Assembly (NCBI RefSeq): GCF_000018605.1
Contig: NC_010003.1
Span: 658,501-722,500 of the forward strand
Direction: 5' to 3'
Origin: Petrotoga mobilis SJ95
GTDB taxonomy: Bacteria > Thermotogota > Thermotogae > Petrotogales > Petrotogaceae
Length of the DNA: 64,000 nt
In this document: positions 34,361-41,649 of the stretch, piece by piece
Layout of the letters: the number at the start of each line of letters is the position of its first letter
Position numbering within the stretch: the first letter of the stretch is position 1
Notes under the pieces: model-generated
The model's database searches: none
Told to the model about the DNA's origin: nothing
What the model saw: the letters and a program-made list of their open reading frames with translations, nothing else
Position numbers and translations under genes: made by a program

Positions 34361-35008
34361 ATGTTACTAGCTGAAGAAAGGAAAATGATAGCAGAATATG
34401 GTAAGAAACTTATTGATTCAGGCTTGACTACTGGAACTGGTGGCAATATAAGTATTTTTAATCGTGATCAACAATTAATGGCTATAACTCCTTCAGGTGT
34501 TCCCTATCATAATATTTCACCAGAAGATGTGGCAGTTCTGGATTTAAATAATAACATTCTAGATAGCAACAAAAAACCTTCTAGTGAATACGAAATGCAC
34601 AAAATATTTTATGAAAAGAGGAAAAATGTTACTGCAGTTGTACATACTCATTCGGTTTATGCAACTACTATTGCTTGCTTGAATTGGGAATTACCAGCTG
34701 TTCATTATCTCATTGGTTATGCTGGGAGTAAGGTTCCGTTAGCAAAATATGCCACCTTTGGAACAAAAGAGTTAGCAAAAAACGCTTATCAAGCTATGGG
34801 AAATTATAATGCCGTTTTATTAGCAAATCATGGGCTTTTAGCAGTAGGAAAGGATATAGATTGGGCTTTTAATACTGCAGAGGAAATAGAATTTACTTGT
34901 CAGATTTATTATCAGACTAAAACTATTGGTGAACCCGTTATTTTATCTTCTGAAGAAATGAAAAAAATCATGGAAAAATTTGATAGCTACGGTCAGATAC
35001 AAAAATAG
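34361..35008 (+). CDS. Class II aldolase (fuculose-phosphate-aldolase family; candidate 5-methylthioribulose/5-deoxyribulose-1-P aldolase)
   Basis: Zinc aldolase of 215 residues of the AraD/FucA family. Family residues are GTGGNIS near the start, SSEYEMH with catalytic Glu76, zinc ligands HTH (His95, His97) and His157 in NHG. MtnB dehydratases belong to the same superfamily, so dehydration is an alternative. However, no later methionine-salvage genes (enolase, phosphatase, dioxygenase) follow, which favours retro-aldol cleavage to DHAP and a two-carbon aldehyde as in DHAP-shunt aldolases. ATG start after AGGAGG. Last gene of the operon. Confidence 0.85.
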   Translation: MLLAEERKMIAEYGKKLIDSGLTTGTGGNISIFNRDQQLMAITPSGVPYHNISPEDVAVLDLNNNILDSNKKPSSEYEMHKIFYEKRKNVTAVVHTHSVYATTIACLNWELPAVHYLIGYAGSKVPLAKYATFGTKELAKNAYQAMGNYNAVLLANHGLLAVGKDIDWAFNTAEEIEFTCQIYYQTKTIGEPVILSSEEMKKIMEKFDSYGQIQK

Positions 35009-35084
35009 CTAAAGATTTTAAAACCCTAAATAACCTGTCAACATTTTATATTTTAATGTTTACTTTGTTTCGTTTAGTAAGCCT

Positions 35085-35117
35085 AAACGCTATCTAAAAA
35101 ATAGATAGCGTTTTATT
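35085..35117 (+). terminator. Terminator of the sugar operon
   Basis: AAACGCTATCTA (35085-35096), 5-nt A loop, TAGATAGCGTTT (35102-35113), then TTATT. Perfect 12-bp stem. Confidence 0.88.
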
Positions 35118-35284
35118 CATGCCTTAGATAAATCTTCTTACAAACCTTACAAAACATATACATTACCAAAATTATTATATTGGCAAAAACAATTCCTTAA
35201 ATGGGCGGGCAGCGTGGAGAAGGGGCGCCTTAAAGCTTATTAAACAGGAGTTGGATAATAAAATAACACACCTTTAAAAACATA

Positions 35285-35293
35285 TGGTATAAT
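35285..35293 (+). promoter_or_regulatory. Extended -10 promoter copied from the Rpn gene
   Basis: TGGTATAAT in the same context as 20267-20275, but here it abuts the truncated Rpn coding sequence directly, so a transcript would start at or after the ATG at 35295. Confidence 0.5.
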
Positions 35294-35294
35294 T

Positions 35295-36038
35295 ATGTCG
35301 TACAAAACAAAGATAAAAGGACAAGATGGCTACATATACATTCTGATGGAACACAAAAGCTACATTGAAGGGAAAGTAATCTTTCAACTGTTGAGATATA
35401 TTACGAGCATCTGGGAAGAAAAATACGATCCCAAAACAAAAAAGGTACCAATAATAATACCGATGGTAATATACCATGGAAGAGAAATCTGGAACGTAGA
35501 AACGAATTTATTAAATATGGTACAAGGGATAGAAGATTTACCAAATGAACTAAAAACATACTTACCTACATACCGATATGAAATATGTGATTTCTCGATC
35601 AAAAGGAAAAAAAGGATAATAGGATTAACAGCGATGAAAGTTGCAATAGAAGCAATGAGAGCAGGAACGGCAATGACCAAAGAAGAATTTAAAGAAAGAT
35701 TAAGAAGGGTATTTGAATACATAAAACAACTACCAGAAGAAGAGGTACATGAATGGTTTGAAGAGTGTATGATCTACTTACTAAACGTAAGGGAAGATGT
35801 AACGATAGAGGAGATATTAAAAGTACAAAAAGAAATAATGCCTGGAAGGGGTGAAATAGTTATGACAATAGCTGAAAAGTTAAGAAACGAAGGTAAATTA
35901 GAAGGTAAATTGGAAGGTAAAGTTGAAGGCAAACTTGAAGGCGAAAGAGAGTTCGCAATTAGAATATTAAGCAAAAGATTTGGTAACCAACTAACTGAAG
36001 AGATAAAAGTCAAGTATGATAGTCCCCTATTTAATTAA
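35295..36038 (+). pseudogene. Rpn family nuclease, 5'-truncated second copy
   Basis: Encodes 247 residues matching residues ~65 onward of the copy at 20315, identical up to about position 35854 and then divergent. The family's N-terminal signature (HNPHDLFFKRIF region) is absent, removed by an internal deletion that joins the promoter word to mid-gene sequence. The C-terminus carries extra tandem KLEGK/KVEGK units (GKLEGKLEGKVEGKLEGER) and ends differently (KYDSPLFN). The first ATG lies upstream of the probable transcription start, so expression is doubtful. The catalytic EHKSY segment is retained. Confidence 0.75.
35300..35854 (+). repeat. 555-bp direct repeat, copy 2
   Basis: Identical by eye to 20506-21060, same orientation, 14,794 bases apart. 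The pair brackets the IS21 and ISL3 debris and the whole sugar operon. Confidence 0.9.
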
Positions 36039-36116
36039 AAAAATTTTAAATATTTTCTATTTAAAAAATCCTCATTCAGTCATACTTCTAGGTTGAAAGT
36101 AGCAGTTGTTGTTTAT

Positions 36117-37379
36117 TCAGGTTACTATTTCTCTTTTCCTTTTTAATTTTTTTGCTGTATAATTGCCATGAGCTCTCAGTTCTTGATTTTGTAATTTGTA
36201 ATGATAGTCAGAATCATATTTTTTCCCACTCTTTACCAGTGAATATATTATTCTCAACAATTTTCCCGCTACGGCTAACACAGCAACAGTATGTGATTTA
36301 CCTCGAGTACGTAGTTTCATGTAATAATTCTTGAAGTATTCATTGTTTTGAATAGCAACGATGGCAGCGATGTAAACAGCTTTTCTTAGGTATCTGTTAC
36401 CTTTTCTATTGATGAACCAGCCTTTTTTCATTTGACCTGATTCCTCTGTACGAGGATCGATGCCAACGAAAGCCACCAGGGCAGAAGCAGAATAGAATCG
36501 GTTAATATCTCCTGTTTCTGCTACAATATTTAAAGCTGTTTCATTGAAACCATCAAGAGATTGTATTAATTCTACCTGGTTTTTAATTACATCGTTTGAT
36601 GAATTGTTCAAAGTTTCTTTCAATTTTTCTTTGAAGAGCTTTTGATCTGATTCAAGTTTGAACAACAATTCTATTCTTTTTTGAAGAGCTAACTCATGCG
36701 CATCGTTGCCACTTGCTATTGAATTTTTAGAAAGTTCAATGATTTGGTCCAACTTATTTTCATCGAAATACAATTGATTATCTATCTTCATCGCATCAAT
36801 AAGCTGTTTTTTGTTGGTTGTAGCGATCTTCCTTGCAGAAGGGAAGTTATACAATAAATTCATTAAACTCTTGATAAAGATATTAGATTGAAAAGATTCC
36901 AATTCAGGGAACAAAAGGTAGACATAACGTTTGATTTCATTCTTAACCCTTGAAATCTCCTCAGAAAGGTTAATGATCTCGCGAGAGTATTGAGTGAAAT
37001 TATCTATCTCCTTAGAAGAAGGGATGTTGTCTGGATACTTTTCTTTCAGCCAAATGGAGATCAGCTTGGAATCAATGTTGTCGTTTTTAGAATGGCGAAG
37101 AGTTTCACTTTTTCTGAATTCTTTCAACAAAAGGGGATTAATGATATGGACATCATAATCGTGTTTAAGTAAATAAGAAAACAAATGTTGATGGTAAATA
37201 GAAGTGGATTCCATACCAATTATAATCTCTCTTTTGTTGAACTTTTTAAGAATTTTGTCGAAAGTGGTGAAACCACTCATATTCTGTTTGAATTTACCAC
37301 TATCGATTTTGGTCCTACCTGAATCGGAGATGTAGTAATGAAAAGAGTTTTTAGAAATATCAATACCTACAAAATACAT
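36117..37379 (-). CDS. IS110-family transposase (intact)
   Basis: Full-length DEDD recombinase of 420 residues. The RuvC-like domain opens YFVGIDISKNSFHYYISD, with a later Glu in IIGMESTSIYH and HSKNDNIDSKLISIWL (D-x-x-D). A coiled-coil region follows. The C-terminal domain has VAETGDINRFYSASALVAFVGIDPR, SGQMKKGWFINRKGNRYLRKA and the serine-bearing segment RGKSHTVAVLAVAGKLL. IS110 elements lack inverted repeats and use a bridge RNA from a non-coding end. Element limits are not defined here. A structured sequence lies 5' of the gene at 37483-37550. Confidence 0.9.
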   Translation of the reverse strand: MYFVGIDISKNSFHYYISDSGRTKIDSGKFKQNMSGFTTFDKILKKFNKREIIIGMESTSIYHQHLFSYLLKHDYDVHIINPLLLKEFRKSETLRHSKNDNIDSKLISIWLKEKYPDNIPSSKEIDNFTQYSREIINLSEEISRVKNEIKRYVYLLFPELESFQSNIFIKSLMNLLYNFPSARKIATTNKKQLIDAMKIDNQLYFDENKLDQIIELSKNSIASGNDAHELALQKRIELLFKLESDQKLFKEKLKETLNNSSNDVIKNQVELIQSLDGFNETALNIVAETGDINRFYSASALVAFVGIDPRTEESGQMKKGWFINRKGNRYLRKAVYIAAIVAIQNNEYFKNYYMKLRTRGKSHTVAVLAVAGKLLRIIYSLVKSGKKYDSDYHYKLQNQELRAHGNYTAKKLKRKREIVT

Positions 37380-37445
37380 ATTTTTTCACCTCGCTTTAGT
37401 ATTGTTTGAGGATCCGCCTTTTGCAATCATCCTTCTAATACGGCC

Positions 37446-37700
37446 TTGAAAGGTCAATCAAGTATCGGATTTATGGGCGGAAAGTGGGTAGCGAACAAAC
37501 TTTTAAACGAACTTAAAAGTTCAGAAAGAATAAGCGTTCTACTACCCACTCATTTTTTAAAGAAAATAGTTGTTTATGCTTATATTGTATCATCAAATAT
37601 CATAGAAGAAAAAGAAGTTGATAGCGAAGCAAAAGAGCTTGTAGAACTACTAGAAAAGGCGGTACTAGAAAGACAATTAAAAGATAAAGAAGTAACTTAA
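37446..37700 (+). CDS. Small hypothetical ORF of doubtful reality
   Basis: 84 codons from a TTG. The second half (IVVYAYIVSSNIIEEKEVDS, then EAKELVELLEKAVLERQLKD) reads like a genuine amphipathic C-terminal helix, whereas the first half overlaps a strong RNA-like hairpin (37483-37550). It may be the tail of a gene truncated by the neighbouring IS110 insertion. No family recognised. Confidence 0.3.
   Translation: MKGQSSIGFMGGKWVANKLLNELKSSERISVLLPTHFLKKIVVYAYIVSSNIIEEKEVDSEAKELVELLEKAVLERQLKDKEVT
37483..37550. ncRNA. Extended hairpin beside the IS110 element (structured RNA candidate)
   Basis: Nested stems: AGTGGGTAG (37483-37491) with CTACCCACT (37542-37550); GAAC (37493-37496) with GTTC (37536-37539); AACTTTTAA (37498-37506) with TTAAAAGTT (37513-37521). 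It lies about 100 bases upstream of the transposase start on the transposase strand, the side where IS110-group elements encode their bridge RNA. On the plus strand it is followed by CATTTTTT, so a terminator is the simpler reading. Confidence 0.4.
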
Positions 37701-37771
37701 AAAGGGCGCTACTAAAGTTTTAGAGACTCTAAAAATAATAACAAAAATTCAATAAAAGGAGGAAACAAATT

Positions 37772-38710
37772 ATGCCTTACGTAAATACAAAGGATATTTT
37801 AGAAAAGGCGAATAAGGAATACTATGCGGTTGCAGCTTTCAACATTAACAATCTTGAGTTTCTCCAGGCTATAGTTGAAGGAGGGATAGAGAAAAAATCT
37901 CCTCTGATAATCGAAACAAGTGAAGGGGCAATGAAGTATGCTGGCATGGGTGATCCTTTGAGAGGAGCAAGCCTGTTTGTAAAAATGGTTAGAGAGTTTG
38001 CAGATTCTTTAGATATACCAATCGCTCTGCATTTAGACCACGGGAAGAATTTTAAATATATAATATCCGCAATTAAAGCTGGTTATTCATCTGTAATGAT
38101 AGATGCATCTGATAAACCATTGGAAGAAAATCTAAAAGCTACGAAAGATATTGTAAGAATAGCCCATGCAGCAGGTGTTTCAGTGGAAGCAGAATTAGGA
38201 AAGTTAGCTGGAATAGAAGACAACGTTGCTTCAGCTGAATCTGTTCTAGTTAATCCCGATGAGGCGAAATATTTTGTAGAGGAAACCCAAGTTGATTTTC
38301 TAGCTCCGGCTATTGGCACTTCCCATGGAGCATTTAAGTTTAAAGGAGAAGCTAAATTAGACTTTGATAGATTGAAAAAAGTTAAAGAATTGACAAAAAT
38401 GCCTTTGGTACTACACGGTGCTTCAAGTGTTGTGCAAGAAATGGTCGAAATAGCTGAAAATTATGGAGCTGATTTCGGAGGATCAAAAGGTGTACCCTCA
38501 GATATATTGAAAGAAACCGTTCGATTAGGTATAAATAAAGTAAATACAGATACTGACCTTAGGATGGCTTTTATTGCAGGATTAAGAGAATTCTTGCAGA
38601 ACAATCCCAAAGAGTTTGATCCTAGAAAATACATGGAAACGGCAAAGTCTTATGTGAAAAAGGTTGTTTCAGATAGATTGGAGCTTTTAGGTTCTGCTAA
38701 TAAAGCTTAA
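37772..38710 (+). CDS. fba: Fructose-1,6-bisphosphate aldolase, class II
   Basis: Class II (zinc) FBP aldolase of 312 residues that joins DHAP and glyceraldehyde-3-phosphate in glycolysis and gluconeogenesis. Seen are AAFNINNLEFLQAIVEGG, ALHLDHGKNFKYI with zinc ligands, SVEAELGKLAGIED, VDFLAPAIGTSHGAFKF and LVLHGASSV. ATG start after AGGAGG. It is transcribed with its own terminator and stands upstream of ackA. It would use DHAP released by the nearby deoxypentose operon, but the two are separate units. Confidence 0.95.
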   Translation: MPYVNTKDILEKANKEYYAVAAFNINNLEFLQAIVEGGIEKKSPLIIETSEGAMKYAGMGDPLRGASLFVKMVREFADSLDIPIALHLDHGKNFKYIISAIKAGYSSVMIDASDKPLEENLKATKDIVRIAHAAGVSVEAELGKLAGIEDNVASAESVLVNPDEAKYFVEETQVDFLAPAIGTSHGAFKFKGEAKLDFDRLKKVKELTKMPLVLHGASSVVQEMVEIAENYGADFGGSKGVPSDILKETVRLGINKVNTDTDLRMAFIAGLREFLQNNPKEFDPRKYMETAKSYVKKVVSDRLELLGSANKA

Positions 38711-38714
38711 TTCA

Positions 38715-38751
38715 AAGTACAGCCATGGCTTCCATGGTTGTACTTTTTTAT
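38715..38751 (+). terminator. Terminator between fba and ackA
   Basis: 14-bp stem AAGTACAGCCATGG with CCATGGTTGTACTT (one G-U), 3-nt loop, then TTTTATTTT. Confidence 0.88.
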
Positions 38752-38783
38752 TTTAACCAAAAATATTAACAGGAGGATTTCGA

Positions 38784-39989
38784 ATGAAAATACTAGTGAT
38801 CAACTCCGGAAGTTCATCCTTAAAATATCAAATATTAGAAATGGAAAACGAAAGTTGTCTGGTTAAAGGGTTGGTTGAAAGAATAGGGGAACAAGAATCA
38901 GATATTGAACAAGAAAACGAAGGAAAAGAGTACAAAAACATAACCAAGATAAAAGACCATGAAGAAGCGTTGAAAAAAGCTATGGAATTGATCACTGATC
39001 CTGAATATGGATGTTTAAAAGAATTAAATGAGATAGATGCGGTTGGGCACAGGGTAGTACATGGAGGAGAAGAGTTTTTCTCTTCCGTACTGATAGATGA
39101 AGAAGTTATTAAAGCTATAGAAGAGAACTCTGATCTTGCTCCTTTACATAACCCTCCCAATTTGATGGGCATAAGAGCAGCTAAAAAATTATTACCCAAC
39201 GTACCTCAAGTAGCGGTATTTGATACATCATTTCACCATTCGATGCCAGAGAAAGCGTACATGTATGGTTTACCTTACGAAGTTTATCAAAAATACAAGA
39301 TAAGACGTTATGGATTTCATGGGACCAGTCACAGGTACGTATCTCAAAAAGCCTCTGAGATATTAAAAAAAGATATGAAAGAATTAAAGATGATAACGGC
39401 ACATTTAGGTAACGGTGCATCTTTAGCTGCAATCGACAGAGGAAAAGTGATTGATACATCGATGGGCTTCACACCTTTGGAAGGATTGATAATGGGAACA
39501 AGAAGTGGAGATATAGATCCAGGAATAGTTTTTTTCCTTATAAGAAAAGGCTACAGCGTAGACGAAGTGGACGATTTGTTGAACAAAAGAAGTGGTGTCT
39601 ACGGTTTGAGTAAAATGAGCAACGACATGAGAGACATCAGAAAAGGAATAGAAAATGGGGATAAAAAGGCAAAGTTGGCATACGATGTGTATGTATATCG
39701 TTTAGCAAAATACATAGGAAGTTATATAACCGCACTAAAAGGGTTAGATGTGCTGGTATTCACAGCGGGTGTGGGAGAAAATGACGAACATGTAAGAATG
39801 GACGTCTGTGATTACTTAGACTTCTTTGGAGTTAAAATTGATAAAGAAAAAAATACTTTGTTGAATAGAAAAAACGGAATTATCTCAGCTTCGGATTCTG
39901 ATGTTGACATTTTAATAGTAAAAACTGATGAGGAATTAATGATAGCTCAAGATACTAAAAGAATAGTGGAAGAAGTGAACGAGAAATAG
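38784..39989 (+). CDS. ackA: Acetate kinase
   Basis: Acetate kinase of 401 residues that makes ATP from acetyl phosphate, the last step of acetate fermentation. Motifs are ILVINSGSSSLKYQI at the start, VGHRVVHGGE, FDTSFHHSMP, YGFHGTSHRYVS, AHLGNGASLAAI and FTAGVGEND. Length is typical (~400). ATG start after AGGAGG. No pta gene lies next to it in this window. Confidence 0.97.
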   Translation: MKILVINSGSSSLKYQILEMENESCLVKGLVERIGEQESDIEQENEGKEYKNITKIKDHEEALKKAMELITDPEYGCLKELNEIDAVGHRVVHGGEEFFSSVLIDEEVIKAIEENSDLAPLHNPPNLMGIRAAKKLLPNVPQVAVFDTSFHHSMPEKAYMYGLPYEVYQKYKIRRYGFHGTSHRYVSQKASEILKKDMKELKMITAHLGNGASLAAIDRGKVIDTSMGFTPLEGLIMGTRSGDIDPGIVFFLIRKGYSVDEVDDLLNKRSGVYGLSKMSNDMRDIRKGIENGDKKAKLAYDVYVYRLAKYIGSYITALKGLDVLVFTAGVGENDEHVRMDVCDYLDFFGVKIDKEKNTLLNRKNGIISASDSDVDILIVKTDEELMIAQDTKRIVEEVNEK

Positions 39990-40021
39990 TAATGCCTGTT
40001 TAAAGGGCATTACTATTTTTT
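39987..40021. terminator. Bidirectional terminator between ackA and the convergent hexapeptide protein
   Basis: TAGTAATGCC (39987-39996) pairs with GGCATTACTA (40006-40015), then TTTTTT. The stem begins in the ackA stop codon and its end overlaps the stop of the minus-strand gene. Confidence 0.87.
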
Positions 40022-40519
40022 GCTATAACTTTTTGCCAAATTAAAGTATTCTTTAGCGTGTTCTTTAATTTGTTCGAACTCTTCATCAGTAAGATTTCTT
40101 ATGACCTTTGCTGGAACCCCTAAAACTAAACTCTTGGGAGGAATTATTTTGTTTTCTGTTACCAAAGCTCCTGCCCCAATAAGACACCCTTCACCTATCT
40201 TTGCACCGTTTAATATAATTGCTCCCATACCTATGAGACAGTTATCGGAGATTTCACAGCCGTGTATAATAGCGTTGTGCCCAATAGTAACGTAATTACC
40301 AATTATAGTTGGATATTCGGTGTCGATATGAACCACTGAGTTATCTTGTATGTTTGAGAATTCTCCAATGGTTATAGAACCAATATCTGCCCTCAATGTG
40401 GCATTGTACCAAATACTAGATCCTTTAGCAATCTTTACATCTCCAATAATTTGACAACCAGGAGCTAAAAAAACATCTTCTTGAACAACAGGATATTTGC
40501 CTTTGTACTCATGAAGCAT
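40013..40519 (-). CDS. Gamma-carbonic-anhydrase-like hexapeptide-repeat protein
   Basis: Left-handed beta-helix protein of 168 residues (YrdA/PaaY/CaiE type). Hexapeptide repeats run through most of the chain (VKIAKGSSIWYNATLRADIGS). Putative metal histidines lie in VVHIDTEY and IGHNAIIHGC. Many such proteins bind zinc or iron as trimers, but carbonic anhydrase activity is often absent or redox-controlled. ATG start after GAGGTG. A strong hairpin terminator lies 70 bases upstream on the same strand. Confidence 0.88.
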   Translation of the reverse strand: MLHEYKGKYPVVQEDVFLAPGCQIIGDVKIAKGSSIWYNATLRADIGSITIGEFSNIQDNSVVHIDTEYPTIIGNYVTIGHNAIIHGCEISDNCLIGMGAIILNGAKIGEGCLIGAGALVTENKIIPPKSLVLGVPAKVIRNLTDEEFEQIKEHAKEYFNLAKSYSKK

Positions 40520-40581
40520 AATTTCACCTCTTTAATTTAGCTAAAAGTTTTTGTGATATAATTATACATCAAAAAAAGATT

Positions 40582-40660
40582 AAAAAAAACCGGATCCACG
40601 AGGGATCCGGCAAGAATGTCTGGGTTTATCTCAGGGGGATAGGGGGATCTTTCTTTTTTC
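40582..40660 (-). ncRNA. Candidate small RNA with C-rich loop and intrinsic terminator
   Basis: On the minus strand a promoter (40667-40695) is followed by about 78 bases containing two C5 tracts (GATCCCCCTATCCCCCTGAG) and ending in a strong terminator, CCGGATCC/GGATCCGG (40603-40610 with 40590-40597), followed by eight U. The C tracts complement purine-rich ribosome sites. It could instead be an attenuated leader of the hexapeptide-protein gene 63 bases further on. Confidence 0.55.
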
Positions 40661-40666
40661 ACTACT

Positions 40667-40695
40667 ATTATAATATAGAATGTGTTAAACTTCAA
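40667..40695 (-). promoter_or_regulatory. Promoter of the candidate small RNA
   Basis: TTGAAG (40695-40690) and TATAAT (40672-40667) on the minus strand with an exact 17-base spacer; start expected near 40660. Confidence 0.65.
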
Positions 40696-40774
40696 GGTAA
40701 ATGAGTTACTATTAGATTTAAAAGAATTAAAGATTTGTATACTATTATTAAGACAAAAATGAGGAGGTCTTTTT

Positions 40775-41428
40775 TTGAATAAAGTCTATGATTTTCACAC
40801 ACACACAATTTTGAGTGATGGAGAATTAATCTGCAGCGAACAGATAAGACGTGCACAAACCCACGGTTATGCAGCCATTGCAATATCCGATCATGTGGAT
40901 GAATCCAACATTGATTTTGTTTTAAGTAGTTTGAACAAATTTGTTGATAACGAAAGCAGTTTCTTTGAAGGGATCAAGATTTTAAAAGGGGTTGAAATTA
41001 CTCACGTTCCTCCCTCTTTAATAGATGAACTTGCAAAATATGCAAAAGAAAACGGTGCAGATGTTGTATTGGTTCACGGAGAAACTATAGTTGAACCGGT
41101 TTTTCAAAAAACTGACTATTACGCTGTAAATTCAAAATATGTAGATATATTAGCTCACCCTGGTTTAATTACCGAGGAAGAAGTTGCCCTGGCTGCTAGC
41201 AATGGAGTTTTCTTAGAATTAAGTGCCAGAAAGGGTCATAGTTTATCCAATGGGCATGTAGCAAAATTGGCTCAAAAATATGATGCAAAATTACTCGTAA
41301 ATAGTGACGCGCACGGGCCAGATGACTTTTTAGACTATGATTTTAGTTTAAAAGTAGCTATGTCTGCTGGTTTGAACATAGAAGAGGCAAAAAAGATTGT
41401 GGAAAGAAACCCTTTAGAATTATTGTAA
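40775..41428 (+). CDS. PHP-domain phosphoesterase (histidinol-phosphatase-like)
   Basis: Metal-dependent PHP-domain protein of 217 residues. The start has FHTHTILSDGELICSEQIRRA (first metal motif H-x-H and D), then IAISDHVDESN, LKGVEITHVPP, LVHGETI, DILAHPGLI and NSDAHGPDDF as further ligands. Members act on phosphomonoesters such as histidinol phosphate, or on nucleotides; no histidine-synthesis genes are nearby, so the substrate is open. TTG start, 8 bases after GAGGAGG. Confidence 0.82.
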   Translation: MNKVYDFHTHTILSDGELICSEQIRRAQTHGYAAIAISDHVDESNIDFVLSSLNKFVDNESSFFEGIKILKGVEITHVPPSLIDELAKYAKENGADVVLVHGETIVEPVFQKTDYYAVNSKYVDILAHPGLITEEEVALAASNGVFLELSARKGHSLSNGHVAKLAQKYDAKLLVNSDAHGPDDFLDYDFSLKVAMSAGLNIEEAKKIVERNPLELL

Positions 41429-41649
41429 ATAATATTTTTAATAGAAGATTTACCAAAAATTTTTATTTCTTTATGTACTTTTAGAACCAAATCATATTAT
41501 AGGTGTCTAAATAAATAGTTTCATTGCTAGACTTTCTAAATTGAAGGGGCTTGTTCCGGTTCCGGGTGTGCCAAGGTGTTAAGAAGCGCTCTGTAAAGTT
41601 TTAGAGCTTTTAAAGCGAGTCTGGTTTTTTAATGAAAGGAGGGAATTAA

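Noticed and set aside
34361-35008. Aldolase as MtnB (methionine salvage dehydratase)
   Set aside because: Same superfamily, but no mtnC/D/X or later salvage genes follow, and the kinase-isomerase-aldolase trio with an importer fits the DHAP shunt better. Not excluded by sequence alone.
35295-35297. ATG of the second Rpn copy as a normal start
   Set aside because: It lies within two bases of the -10 element and before the expected transcription start, and the N-terminal family signature is missing.
40591-40610. Riboswitch upstream of the hexapeptide protein
   Set aside because: No known aptamer consensus was recognised; the segment has its own promoter and terminator, so it is listed as a small RNA candidate with an attenuator as alternative.
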